From Nitrospirota bacterium (GTDB lineage Bacteria; Nitrospirota; Thermodesulfovibrionia; Thermodesulfovibrionales; JdFR-88), in the NCBI GenBank assembly GCA_021840255.1, contig JAKBYX010000001.1:248001-312000 (forward strand): a stretch of 64,000 bases of DNA. The letters run 5' to 3'. The position numbers and the translations under genes are program-made. Under the pieces are notes generated by a model. That model did not search any database. It was given only the letters and a program-made list of their open reading frames with translations, and was not told the DNA's origin. Below, one piece after another: positions 35,169 to 42,785 of the stretch. Every line of letters starts with the position of its first letter. Position 1 is the stretch's first letter.

Positions 35169-35825
35169 TCAACCAGATGCGGTCTTGCGGAGAGACTCCA
35201 GTGCCTGCCTGGCTATCTCCCCCACTGATCTGCTTGAAAGAGTTCTGGTCTCGCGGTCGTAATAAACCACCCGGCCCTCGTCCACAGCCAGCATGGCCAC
35301 CGAGGAGGCATAAGTGTCATCGGACAGGCTTTTCATGACGAGGATGGCGTTCGCCCTTACCGCCGGGTCCCCGCTGCGCAGGGAAAGAAACGCCATCTCC
35401 CTGTAAGGCATCACAAGTTCCGGATTGGAGGGGGCAAGCCCGGCAAGCGCGTGGAGTATGCCCGCGGCAAACAGCGCCTCGTCGCGAAACGAGACAAGCA
35501 CAGGCAGCAGATACGAAAACGAGGAGGGATCATGCTTTATTATCTCCCCTATCATCTCGGGCGCGCTCCATGGATTGCCGCCGGACTCATCACGCATCAT
35601 TACGAAAAGCCGGTCTATCGCGTCCAGACCCGCCGCGGGCCCCATACCCGCGGAAAGGAACCCTACCGCCTCTATCGCCCTCCAGCAGATCAGCTCTCCC
35701 TTGTCGTAGGTAAGGGAAATAAGGCTCCTGAGCACGCCTTTGTGCTTCTTGCCCAGCTCAATGATCCCGGCATAGTCCCCGGAAAGCAGGCGTTCTTTTA
35801 TCGTATCTTTAAGCAGGGTTCCCAT
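35169..35825 (-). CDS. HEAT-like repeat protein, resembling the DVU0298 family
   Basis: The 218-residue protein is a helical repeat: paired helices recur about every 35-40 residues (ICWRAIEAVGFLSAGMG, ALFAAGILHALAGLAP, AVRANAILVMKSL). It resembles DVU0298-type proteins found in sulfate reducers, whose role is unknown. No enzyme motif, signal peptide or membrane segment is visible. It may act as a protein scaffold. The call rests on recall of family pattern and needs a profile search. Confidence 0.6.
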   Translation of the reverse strand: MGTLLKDTIKERLLSGDYAGIIELGKKHKGVLRSLISLTYDKGELICWRAIEAVGFLSAGMGPAAGLDAIDRLFVMMRDESGGNPWSAPEMIGEIIKHDPSSFSYLLPVLVSFRDEALFAAGILHALAGLAPSNPELVMPYREMAFLSLRSGDPAVRANAILVMKSLSDDTYASSVAMLAVDEGRVVYYDRETRTLSSRSVGEIARQALESLRKTASG

Positions 35826-36023
35826 TTGTCAGACCTCAGAGATCCAGAATGTATGCATAACTTTTTAATGATAACACAGATAAAATCCAGGCGGCCGCAG
35901 CCGCCCGGGTGCCGCCCGTACGGCGGCCCACAGATAGATATTGCGCTAAGCTTCTCGATCCGCCCCGATCCGGCTGGATGTCTTTTTTCACTCAAAATGA
36001 GACATTACCATCGGTGAAAATCC
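35826..36023. other. Divergent intergenic region with two GC-rich hairpins
   Basis: Between the HEAT gene and the CBS gene lie GGCGGC-cgca-GCCGCC (35893-35908) and a nearly symmetric GCCGCCCGTACGGCGGC (about 35916-35932). No gene is visible. Neither hairpin carries a T-run. Confidence 0.45.
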
Positions 36024-36051
36024 TTGACATCATCCCCACGTGTGGTAACTT
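36024..36051 (+). promoter_or_regulatory. Putative sigma-70 promoter of the CBS-SOD-ferritin operon
   Basis: TTGACA (36024-36029), 16-base spacer, TAACTT (36046-36051). The -35 is consensus and the -10 matches at the key T, A and T positions. It would leave a roughly 130-base leader rich in A before the CBS gene at 36192. Confidence 0.5.
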
Positions 36052-36191
36052 TAAAAAAGAAAAAAGGCGGAAAACCCGCGCTTGAAAAACAAAAAAACAC
36101 GGGCAGCAAAAAAACCGGGACTGGATAACCACTGCGGACAACTGAACAAAAAACAAAAAACTCCACATCGACAATAAAGGAGGAGAAAAAA

Positions 36192-36644
36192 ATGCCGGCA
36201 TCAACAGCCAAAGATATCATGCACCCGAGGTTAAGCCTTCCTGAGAAAGAGCCTGGGATGTCGCTTGTCAACAAGCTGCTTTGCTCCTATCCCGGGCTCC
36301 CGGTGGTAAACGACGATGACGAGGTAGTGGGCATAGTCTCCGAATATGACGTGTTCGACGCGCTCATGAACAACCGGACCGTCCACGAATTCAGCGCCGA
36401 GAGCATCATGGGCTGCGGCCACAAGGAGCACGAGGGGGTCTGCAAAGAGCCCGTCTCCGTCTCACAGAACACGCCTATAGATAAGGTGCTTGATATAATG
36501 TACACCCAGAACCTGTCGATCCTTCCCGTTGTGGAGAGCGACAGGAGCAAAAAACTTGTCGGGATAATCGCCAGGAAAAACATAATAAGCGCCCTTGCGG
36601 AGAGGCATTTCTGGCCGGAGCACGAATTCCAGAAACGCGCCTGA
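36192..36644 (+). CDS. CBS-domain pair protein
   Basis: The 150-residue protein is two CBS motifs (PGLPVVNDDDEVVGIVSEYD and ILPVVESDRSKKLVGIIARK). CBS pairs bind adenosine nucleotides and report energy or ionic state; stand-alone forms act on partner proteins. AAAGGAGG ten bases upstream is a strong ribosome-binding site. It lies before a small interrupted frame and SOD, so a role in oxidative-stress sensing is possible but unproven. Confidence 0.9.
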   Translation: MPASTAKDIMHPRLSLPEKEPGMSLVNKLLCSYPGLPVVNDDDEVVGIVSEYDVFDALMNNRTVHEFSAESIMGCGHKEHEGVCKEPVSVSQNTPIDKVLDIMYTQNLSILPVVESDRSKKLVGIIARKNIISALAERHFWPEHEFQKRA

Positions 36645-36658
36645 AAGAGGAGTACATC

Positions 36659-36790
36659 ATGGCAGAAAACCGCAGGCCATAAAGGAAGTGGGAAGACTGC
36701 TGGCGAAGGTATCGTGACGATTTCATGACCCCGCCATGGAAAACAAAAAGAAAAAGAAAAAGAAAAAGAAAAAATCAGAGAAAGGGGTAA
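36659..36790 (+). pseudogene. Small frame interrupted by TAA between the CBS and SOD genes
   Basis: An ATG at 36659 with AGAGGAG six bases upstream starts MAENRRP and meets TAA. The frame then continues as RKWEDCWRRYRDDFMTPPWK and a Lys/Arg-rich tail to TAA at 36790. The second part has protein-like composition. Either the start encodes a 7-residue leader peptide or a roughly 43-residue gene is broken by one base change. No family recognised. Confidence 0.35.
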
Positions 36791-36797
36791 TTGAACC

Positions 36798-37406
36798 ATG
36801 CCGGTAAAGACAATGGCCTATCAGGCAAGGGATTTTGCGGAGCTTATAGGGATGGAAGGTTTCAGCGACGGTCTTCTGAACAACCATTTCAAGCTCTACC
36901 AGGGATACGTAAGCAACACGAACAAGCTTCAGGACCAGATAGCGGAGCTGCCCCAGGACGGGACGGACCCCAGGTTTGCCGAGCTTAACAGGCGGCTGGG
37001 CTTCGAGTTCAACGGAATGCGTCTGCACGAATTCTATTTTGATTCGCTTGGCGGCAACGGGAAGATCAACAAAAACGGCGCCATGGCGAAAAAGATATCC
37101 GAGGACTTCGGGAACTTCGACAACTGGGAGAAATCCTTCAAGGCCGTGGGGAGTATGAGGGGCGTGGGCTGGGCCGCCCTTTACGCGGACCCCAACTCCG
37201 GCAGGCTGATGAACTTCTGGATAAACGAGCACCACGTTTCCCACCCGGCAGGCTGCCAGCTCATGCTGGTCATGGACGTCTGGGAACACGCGTTCATGCT
37301 CGATTACGGACTGAATCGGAAGGATTATATCGAGACATTTTTCAAAAACATCAACTGGGAGGCCGTCGAGCAGAGACTCTCGGCAGCCATGAAGACATGG
37401 AAATGA
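36798..37406 (+). CDS. sod: Fe/Mn-family superoxide dismutase
   Basis: The 202-residue protein keeps the metal ligands: NNHFKLYQGY (His), MRLHEFYFDSLGG (His), and VMDVWEHAFMLDYG (Asp and His). GWAALYADP is the usual central segment. Dimeric cytoplasmic enzymes of this family convert superoxide to peroxide. Metal choice cannot be decided. A ferritin-like gene overlaps its end by 10 bases, which suggests handling of iron and peroxide together. Confidence 0.92.
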   Translation: MPVKTMAYQARDFAELIGMEGFSDGLLNNHFKLYQGYVSNTNKLQDQIAELPQDGTDPRFAELNRRLGFEFNGMRLHEFYFDSLGGNGKINKNGAMAKKISEDFGNFDNWEKSFKAVGSMRGVGWAALYADPNSGRLMNFWINEHHVSHPAGCQLMLVMDVWEHAFMLDYGLNRKDYIETFFKNINWEAVEQRLSAAMKTWK

Positions 37407-37855
37407 AAACGGCGGGAAAAAAGAAGCCCCTGGAGATGTCGGAGGAGTTCATTGACACCATCAGGCAATGGCAGAAACTCGAAGATGACACCATAAGGAA
37501 CTCCGAGGACCTCATAGTCAAAAGCGAAAACCCCATAGTCCGGATGATCATGGAGATGATCAAGTTCGACTCTCAGAAACACAAGGTCATGCAGCAGCTC
37601 CTAATAGACGGGCTTACGAAGGAGCCGCTGCACCTGAACCCGGATGAGCTGGCCCCGCTGGCCGAGGAAATGAAAAAACACATAGAGGCGGAGAGCAAGT
37701 CCGTGCAGCTGGCCTCAAAGGCCCTTGAGCAAAGCGAGCTTTTCGTCACCCGCTATATCCTGACCCTGCTTCTGGCCGATGAGGCCAAGCACCACAGGCT
37801 CCTTGGCGACCTGAACGAGGTCATGCTGAAGAGGGCGACCATATTCGTCACCTAA
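37397..37855 (+). CDS. Ferritin-like helical-bundle protein
   Basis: The 152-residue all-helical protein has E and H residues spaced as in ferritin/rubrerythrin carriers (about EDDTIRNSEDLI, DSQKHKVMQ, HIEAESK and ADEAKHHRLL). These would bind a di-iron site. It probably oxidises Fe(II) or uses peroxide, matching its overlap with SOD. Rubredoxin cysteines are lacking, so it is not rubrerythrin. A strong terminator follows. Confidence 0.75.
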   Translation: MEMKTAGKKKPLEMSEEFIDTIRQWQKLEDDTIRNSEDLIVKSENPIVRMIMEMIKFDSQKHKVMQQLLIDGLTKEPLHLNPDELAPLAEEMKKHIEAESKSVQLASKALEQSELFVTRYILTLLLADEAKHHRLLGDLNEVMLKRATIFVT

Positions 37856-37892
37856 AAAAACAAAAAAAAGAGCTGAATGCCGGATAAAAAAA

Positions 37893-37922
37893 GAGGGAGG
37901 CCTTAAGGCCTCCCTCTTTTTT
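37893..37922 (+). terminator. Rho-independent terminator after the ferritin-like gene
   Basis: A 10-bp stem GAGGGAGGCC (37893-37902), TTAA loop and matching arm GGCCTCCCTC (37907-37916), followed by TTTTTT. An upstream A-run makes it symmetric, so it also works leftward. Confidence 0.93.
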
Positions 37923-38026
37923 GAAAACTTATATTACAATTATTGATTGCATTTTTAACGGATTTATGTATATCATTAGTTGCGTCAATATTTGCATGAA
38001 CCGGGAGGGGCACAGGGGCTTCAAAG

Positions 38027-38473
38027 ATGGGCGGAGGGCTTTCCATACTGGTTGCATCCGAGAGTCTTTTTATCCGCCATTATTTTTCCTACCTCTTTGA
38101 AAGGAACAATACACTGCGGCTCGCGGCCTCCGGAAGAGAGGCCATCGAAGAAATGGCCCGCCCGCCAGGGACGGAAAAATTTTCAGAGACAACGGAAAAA
38201 TTTTTCCGTCCCTTTGATCTCGTTTTCATAAACGATTATCTCCCGGACATGGGGGCCGTGGAGCTGCTTGAAAAGATAGTCAGCGGCCACCCCGGAGCAA
38301 AGACCTTCGTGCTGCTCACCCATTCAAACGATGCGAAGCGCCTGGTGGAAAGACATGGGGCCACCGGTGTGATAATGAAACCGTTCACCACAAGCGACGT
38401 ATTGACGCGGGTCAGAGAGGCGCTTCCGGCAGAAAAAGTGCATATCAGAAACGATCTCTCTTTCTATTTTTAA
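38027..38473 (+). CDS. Degenerate receiver-domain protein
   Basis: The 148-residue protein has the receiver fold by pattern (ILVASESLFIR, LVFINDYLPDM, FVLLTHSN, IMKPF). The phospho-acceptor aspartate is replaced by asparagine (FIND), and the N-terminal acidic pair is VASES. The conserved lysine and the THS switch remain. It should not accept phosphate normally and may bind a partner constitutively. A short insert of FSETTEKFF interrupts the loop after residue 50. No kinase is adjacent. Confidence 0.7.
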   Translation: MGGGLSILVASESLFIRHYFSYLFERNNTLRLAASGREAIEEMARPPGTEKFSETTEKFFRPFDLVFINDYLPDMGAVELLEKIVSGHPGAKTFVLLTHSNDAKRLVERHGATGVIMKPFTTSDVLTRVREALPAEKVHIRNDLSFYF

Positions 38474-38512
38474 GAAATCCCGTCTCTTTTCTTTTCCAGT
38501 TTTTTTATTTTT

Positions 38513-39250
38513 TTATTTTTGCTCTTTCTCTTTTTGCTGCTTTTTCAGCTTTTTCCGTTTTTTTGTTTCCAGATCGGCGGCCCTGGTGGGCTCCGGCAGC
38601 CTGTAGCCTTTTGAGCAGGAAAGCACGAGGTCCACGGAATCCTGGAAGTCCACCATGTGTCCGGGGGATATGAACAAAGGCCTCACGCCGTCCTTGCTCC
38701 TAAGGACCGTTCCAACCATTTGGCCTTTATAGACAAGCGGCGACGTGCTGCCGCGCTTCCAGCCGGGCTTCCGGAACTCCCCTACCAGCCTGGACTTTGC
38801 GCACCCTACCGTGGGAATGTCCAGGAGAAGGCCCACGTGAGAGGCAAGGCCTATCATCTGCGGGTGCGCTATGCCCTGCCCGTCCAGGATGAGGACATCC
38901 GGCCTTTTCTTCAGTTTCCGCACGGCGCTTATTACGGCCGGCCCTTCCCTGAAGCTAAGGAGCCCTGGCACATACGGGAACGTCAGTTCCAGTATGGCCG
39001 TCTGCGTATCTATAAGCTCCAGCTCCGGGTATGTAAAAAGGCAGGCCACCGCAAGCACTTCACCATCCAGGAATGCGGCGTCGGCCCCGGCCACAAACCG
39101 GGGTTTTTCCCTGAGGGGGACAACCTGCACGCGCTCCTTCATGGCAAGCTGCATTTCCCGGGCCTTCGCGGCCGTAAGCCCGCCCTGCATTCCGCAGTTA
39201 AGGAAAAAATCTTCCTGCGAGCGCGGAAAAGAGTCAACCGGTAACGTCAT
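38513..39250 (-). CDS. nfi: Endonuclease V (deoxyinosine-specific)
   Basis: The 245-residue protein has VAGADAAF (first catalytic aspartate), VPGLLSFREGPA, LDGQGIAHPQ with the second aspartate, and SHVGLLLDIPTVGCAKSRL. Endonuclease V cuts DNA near deaminated adenine. The C terminus is a Lys/Glu-rich tail encoded by an A-rich tract (sense strand), beyond the catalytic domain. The start overlaps cutA by 17 bases, suggesting coupling. Confidence 0.93.
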   Translation of the reverse strand: MTLPVDSFPRSQEDFFLNCGMQGGLTAAKAREMQLAMKERVQVVPLREKPRFVAGADAAFLDGEVLAVACLFTYPELELIDTQTAILELTFPYVPGLLSFREGPAVISAVRKLKKRPDVLILDGQGIAHPQMIGLASHVGLLLDIPTVGCAKSRLVGEFRKPGWKRGSTSPLVYKGQMVGTVLRSKDGVRPLFISPGHMVDFQDSVDLVLSCSKGYRLPEPTRAADLETKKRKKLKKQQKEKEQK

Positions 39251-39548
39251 TGAGCCAGTCTAAGTATTGCCTGGAGCCCGCCGCCACTGGAAGGGCGATT
39301 ATCTCCGGCGTCTGGTAAGGATGGAGTTCCTTTACGCGCTCGTTTAATTTCTCGAAGAGCGACTTTTTTGTTTTTGCGACCATGAGGGCCTCGGTTTCAT
39401 CCTCAATATTCCCCTGCCATGAATATATGGACCTCACGGAAGAAATAATGTTCACGCAGCCCGCAAGTTTTTCGCCAACGAGCGCCCGGGCGATGTCTGC
39501 CGCCGTTTCCCTATCTGGAGCCGTTATGAAAACCGCAATATGTTCCAT
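39234..39548 (-). CDS. cutA: Divalent-cation tolerance protein CutA
   Basis: The 104-residue protein matches CutA: EKLAGCVNIISSVRSIYSW, GNIEDETEALMVAKTK and HPYQTPEIIALPV. The trimer has a P-II-like ferredoxin fold and is linked to copper tolerance, though its biochemical role is unclear. It is followed by nfi with overlap and preceded 22 bases away by the M29 peptidase. Confidence 0.94.
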   Translation of the reverse strand: MEHIAVFITAPDRETAADIARALVGEKLAGCVNIISSVRSIYSWQGNIEDETEALMVAKTKKSLFEKLNERVKELHPYQTPEIIALPVAAGSRQYLDWLNDVTG

Positions 39549-39570
39549 CGATTGCCCAGGTGCCCGCCCG

Positions 39571-40713
39571 CTATCCCTGATGCCTTCCTTTTTTTATGAC
39601 CACCCGGCCCGTTCCGCCCGAAGACGGGAACACCTTAAGGGTTGGCGCAAAAAAAACAAAATCCTGGTGGAACGGGGCCCGCACCTTGCCGCCGAAAGTA
39701 TGGTTGTCTCCCAAGGCTATATGAATGGTGCCAAGTATCTTTTCCGACTCCAGTATGTTGTCCGGCCGGGTTGCCATCGGATTTGTGCCGATGCCAAGCT
39801 CCGCTATGTTGCTGCACTCCGGGCAGGAGGAAAGCCTGTCCTTGAGATATGAGGCAAAGGGATCGGCACCCTCAACCTCTACGACCATACCGTCTTTCAC
39901 TAAAAGCGTTACCGGGGTTTTAAGTTTCCTAGTCGGCGCCCATTCCAGAACGAGCCTGCCGTTTGCGGTGCCCTCAATGGGGGCAAGATAAACCTCGCCT
40001 GCGGGCAGGTTTCCGGCAGCCCCCAGTTTGCCGTAATCGCCGTTGTCCTCATGGACCTTCCTTCTGCCTTTCCTGAAAAGAAGCCTCGTGCCGTTTGGCG
40101 TGGTCACCTCCACACGGTCAGCCCCTTTGATGGCATTGGCCAGCAGCCTTGTGGATCTCTTCAGCGCCGCGTAATCCACTCCCATCGGCCCCTTGAGCAT
40201 CGGCACGTCAAAAAGGGGCATGCTGGCGTAGCGGGTGCCCGCGTAACCGGTAAGGAGTTTCCGGAAAGTGGTATGCGTGGTGGAATAATTGGACAGGGCC
40301 ACAACGGCATCAACAGCATCCTTCGAGTATTTTTTTACTATCTTTCCGGCAACCTCCAGCGACGCGCCGGCACGGGCATTTTTTTTGAGAATGTCTTTCA
40401 AAAGGCCTTTGGCCAGTAGTTCCTTCATACATTTTTCACCGAAGGCGGCGGCCCACAGCGCCTTCGGTGGCTCCACGGCCGGAGCACCCGTGGCGGAATA
40501 TTCCTTGTATATAAGCTCACCGGCAAGCTTGCGGCCTTCAGCGGCCGCAGCCCGGGAGATCTCCCTTAATTCCTGCCTGCGCTTCAGCTCCCTGCCCCTT
40601 GGCGGCTTCTCCCTCTTCGATATCCTGTCAGTAAAGACAAGCACCTTGTCGCTGGCCGAGACCCCCAGGTTCAGAAGATATATGTTTTTAAGCGCTTCCG
40701 TATTTACACGCAT
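39571..40713 (-). CDS. Aminopeptidase, M29-like family
   Basis: The 380-residue protein has the C-terminal metal-site pattern of M29 thermophilic aminopeptidases: NLPAGEVYLAPIEGTANG, AELGIGTNPMA, LESEKILGTIHIALGDNHTFGG. The glutamates, histidines and aspartate bind two metals for N-terminal residue removal. It is one of several M29-type proteins with a divergent N-terminal half (residues 1-190). Substrate unknown. Confidence 0.8.
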   Translation of the reverse strand: MRVNTEALKNIYLLNLGVSASDKVLVFTDRISKREKPPRGRELKRRQELREISRAAAAEGRKLAGELIYKEYSATGAPAVEPPKALWAAAFGEKCMKELLAKGLLKDILKKNARAGASLEVAGKIVKKYSKDAVDAVVALSNYSTTHTTFRKLLTGYAGTRYASMPLFDVPMLKGPMGVDYAALKRSTRLLANAIKGADRVEVTTPNGTRLLFRKGRRKVHEDNGDYGKLGAAGNLPAGEVYLAPIEGTANGRLVLEWAPTRKLKTPVTLLVKDGMVVEVEGADPFASYLKDRLSSCPECSNIAELGIGTNPMATRPDNILESEKILGTIHIALGDNHTFGGKVRAPFHQDFVFFAPTLKVFPSSGGTGRVVIKKGRHQG

Positions 40714-40978
40714 ATATTTTGTATTTTACCCCTTCGTGGTTTTAATTTGCATGACCGCCCTTTTGGGCCGCTGCTTGCTGCGCCCGCCGTTTGATTTTTT
40801 CCGTTCATGCCACGACCCGGAAGCCAGCGACATTGTTTATCTTCCAATATAATTAAGTATGATTGGCCCCGGAATTATTGCTATCTCCCGGATAGGAAAA
40901 CCGGGGCTGCTACAGCTTCAAGTACAAGCGGGATTGAAATTAGAAAGGAGAAACAGCTTTGTGTCCATCCGCTTACCG
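40714..40978. other. Intergenic stretch without a supported gene
   Basis: A short hairpin (CCCGG...CCGGG near 40890) and AGAAAGGAG (about 40948) are seen on the plus strand, but the following plus-strand frame is antisense to the ankyrin gene and has no homology. Nothing else noticed. Confidence 0.4.
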
Positions 40979-41683
40979 CTACTGTTTCGCTTCCGCCTTT
41001 TTCAAGACAGCCGCGATGTCATAATGATCGTATTGCCGGGCCAGTTTCTCCGCCGTATTTCCTTTAAAATCCTTCGCATTCAGATCGGCCCCTTTGTCCA
41101 GCAGCAGCTTCACGATATCCATCCTGCCCCAAAAGGCCGCGTACATAAGCGGTGTGAACCCAAGGTTGTTCAATGAATCCGTTTCCGGATTTTTTACATT
41201 TATATCCGCTCCTTTGTCTATCAGCAGCTTCGCCACATCCGCCTGCCCATTTTCAGCCGCAACTATCAGCGCCGTCATGCCGTCATCCGTTTTGGCATTC
41301 ACATCCGCCCCTTTATCTATCAGGAGCTTAACAATGTTCATCCTGCCCCACCGCGCCGCGGACATTAGCGGTGTAGCCCCGGAATTGTCCTTCGCGTTCA
41401 CATCCGCCCTTTTGCTGACCAGCAGCTTCACCAAATCCGTTCTGCCGTTCAGAATCGCATACATCAGCGCCGTGGCGCCGTCATCATCCTTCGCATTCAC
41501 ATCCGCCCCATGGTCCAGCAGGGCTTGCACTTCGAGCAGGGTTCCATCATAGGCTGCCGCTGAAATAAGCTGTTTATTCAGGCTCGCGGACGCCGCGGCT
41601 GAAACAAAAGCATGGGTGCAAAACATTACCGTCAAAAAAACAAAAACAAAAACAAACGGAAGAACCTTATTTACCGCCTTCAA
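40979..41683 (-). CDS. Exported ankyrin-repeat protein
   Basis: The protein has a signal peptide (VLPFVFVFVFLTVMF...FVSA) and five to six ankyrin repeats of 33 residues with the GADVNAKD, TALMYAI and GRTDLVKLL consensus. The repeats bind partner proteins, here probably in the periplasm or outside. TTG 41683 is chosen because AGGAGG lies eight bases before it; frames starting at 41701 or 41743 add an N-terminal stretch not typical of a signal peptide. Function unknown. Confidence 0.85.
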   Translation of the reverse strand: MKAVNKVLPFVFVFVFLTVMFCTHAFVSAAASASLNKQLISAAAYDGTLLEVQALLDHGADVNAKDDDGATALMYAILNGRTDLVKLLVSKRADVNAKDNSGATPLMSAARWGRMNIVKLLIDKGADVNAKTDDGMTALIVAAENGQADVAKLLIDKGADINVKNPETDSLNNLGFTPLMYAAFWGRMDIVKLLLDKGADLNAKDFKGNTAEKLARQYDHYDIAAVLKKAEAKQ

Positions 41684-41981
41684 GAAAATTCTCCTCCTCA
41701 TCCATGGCGCAAACAGCAGCTCCCAACGCTTTGCCCGCACCATTTATCCTATTTCCTGGTTGCTTTAAAATCCGTTTTCCCTTCGGGTTTTTTGCCTGCG
41801 TATTCCGGTGGTTGTGTCCAGCCGTTTCCGTGGGACCATGCCCGCTTAAAAACGCATGCCGGCGCCGGACTGTTCATCTTACTTCCAGTGGTCTTTGCCA
41901 GTCAAGTTTTCCCCTCCTTTTTTGAAGGTTCCGCCGCCGGGCTTTCCCGTTTCCCCGAATTCCCGTAAAATAGTTCTAACC

Positions 41982-42785
41982 ATGAACGCAGAAGATTTAT
42001 GCCGCATCGGAAAGCTTGTATATAAGGAGATGAGGCTCTCCAGGCCGAAAGGGCAGGCGCCCATGGAGCGGGGAGCGGGCGGGGACCGCACTTTCCCTAT
42101 CGACAAGCTTGCCGAAGACACGATCCTTGAGGGCCTCCGGGGGCTTGGCGAGCGCCTTCACATAATAAGCGAGGAGGCCGGCGCCCTGGACATCGAAGGG
42201 ACGGGTGAAGCCCGGACCGTGGCCATAGACCCGATAGACGGCAGCAAGAACGCCGTTTCCGGCATCCCGTTTTGGGGCGCCTCTATCGCCGTTTCCACAA
42301 GCGATGAGCTTGGCGGCCTGGAGCTTGGTTATGTTATAAACCTGGTTACGGGCGAAGAGTTTTGGGCGGAAAAAGGACGAGGGGCCTTCCAGAACGGCGT
42401 CCCCATCCATTGCATGAAGGACGCGATAATCGGCCTTTGCGCCTTTGAGGCCAGGACCCCTTCCATACACCTGAAGGAGATATTGCCGCTGCTCGGGGCC
42501 GCAAGGAGAACAAGGTGCCTTGGCTCCATAGCCCTCGACCTGGCCTATCTTGCCTCCGGCGCGTCAAGCCTGTTTGTAAGCCCCGGAGCATCAAGGAGCT
42601 TCGATTATGCCGCCGGGTATTTGCTGGTAAAAGAGGCCGGGGGCATCTTTACGGACATGGAAGGCCGGGAATTGGATGGGCAAAAGATAGGGCTTTCAGC
42701 ATCACGTGGAGGAGCGTCGCTTCTGGCTTCAGCCAACATGGACATCCACAGGGCCGCCCTGCATATCCTTAATGACGGAAAATAA
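41982..42785 (+). CDS. Inositol monophosphatase/fructose-1,6-bisphosphatase family protein
   Basis: The 267-residue protein has IISEEAG and the metal-site AIDPIDGSKNAVSGIPFWG, with a later SFDYAAGYLLVKEAGG. The family hydrolyses myo-inositol 1-phosphate, fructose 1,6-bisphosphate or PAP using Mg2+. The archaeal-type FBPase/IMPase is closest by pattern; substrate is uncertain. It overlaps the following acyl-ACP synthetase frame by 14 bases. Confidence 0.88.
   Translation: MNAEDLCRIGKLVYKEMRLSRPKGQAPMERGAGGDRTFPIDKLAEDTILEGLRGLGERLHIISEEAGALDIEGTGEARTVAIDPIDGSKNAVSGIPFWGASIAVSTSDELGGLELGYVINLVTGEEFWAEKGRGAFQNGVPIHCMKDAIIGLCAFEARTPSIHLKEILPLLGAARRTRCLGSIALDLAYLASGASSLFVSPGASRSFDYAAGYLLVKEAGGIFTDMEGRELDGQKIGLSASRGGASLLASANMDIHRAALHILNDGK

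Noticed and set aside
36659-36790. A second recoded small protein
   Set aside because: The internal stop is TAA, which is not recoded as selenocysteine; treated as leader peptide or pseudogene.
36780-36797. A-rich tract at 36741-36780 as coding sequence
   Set aside because: Repetitive AAAAAG units give only Lys/Arg strings; treated as low-complexity sequence.
40880-40980. GEMM-type riboswitch or plus-strand gene start near the ankyrin gene
   Set aside because: The hairpin lacks the conserved GEMM blocks, and the following plus-strand frame is antisense to the ankyrin repeats.
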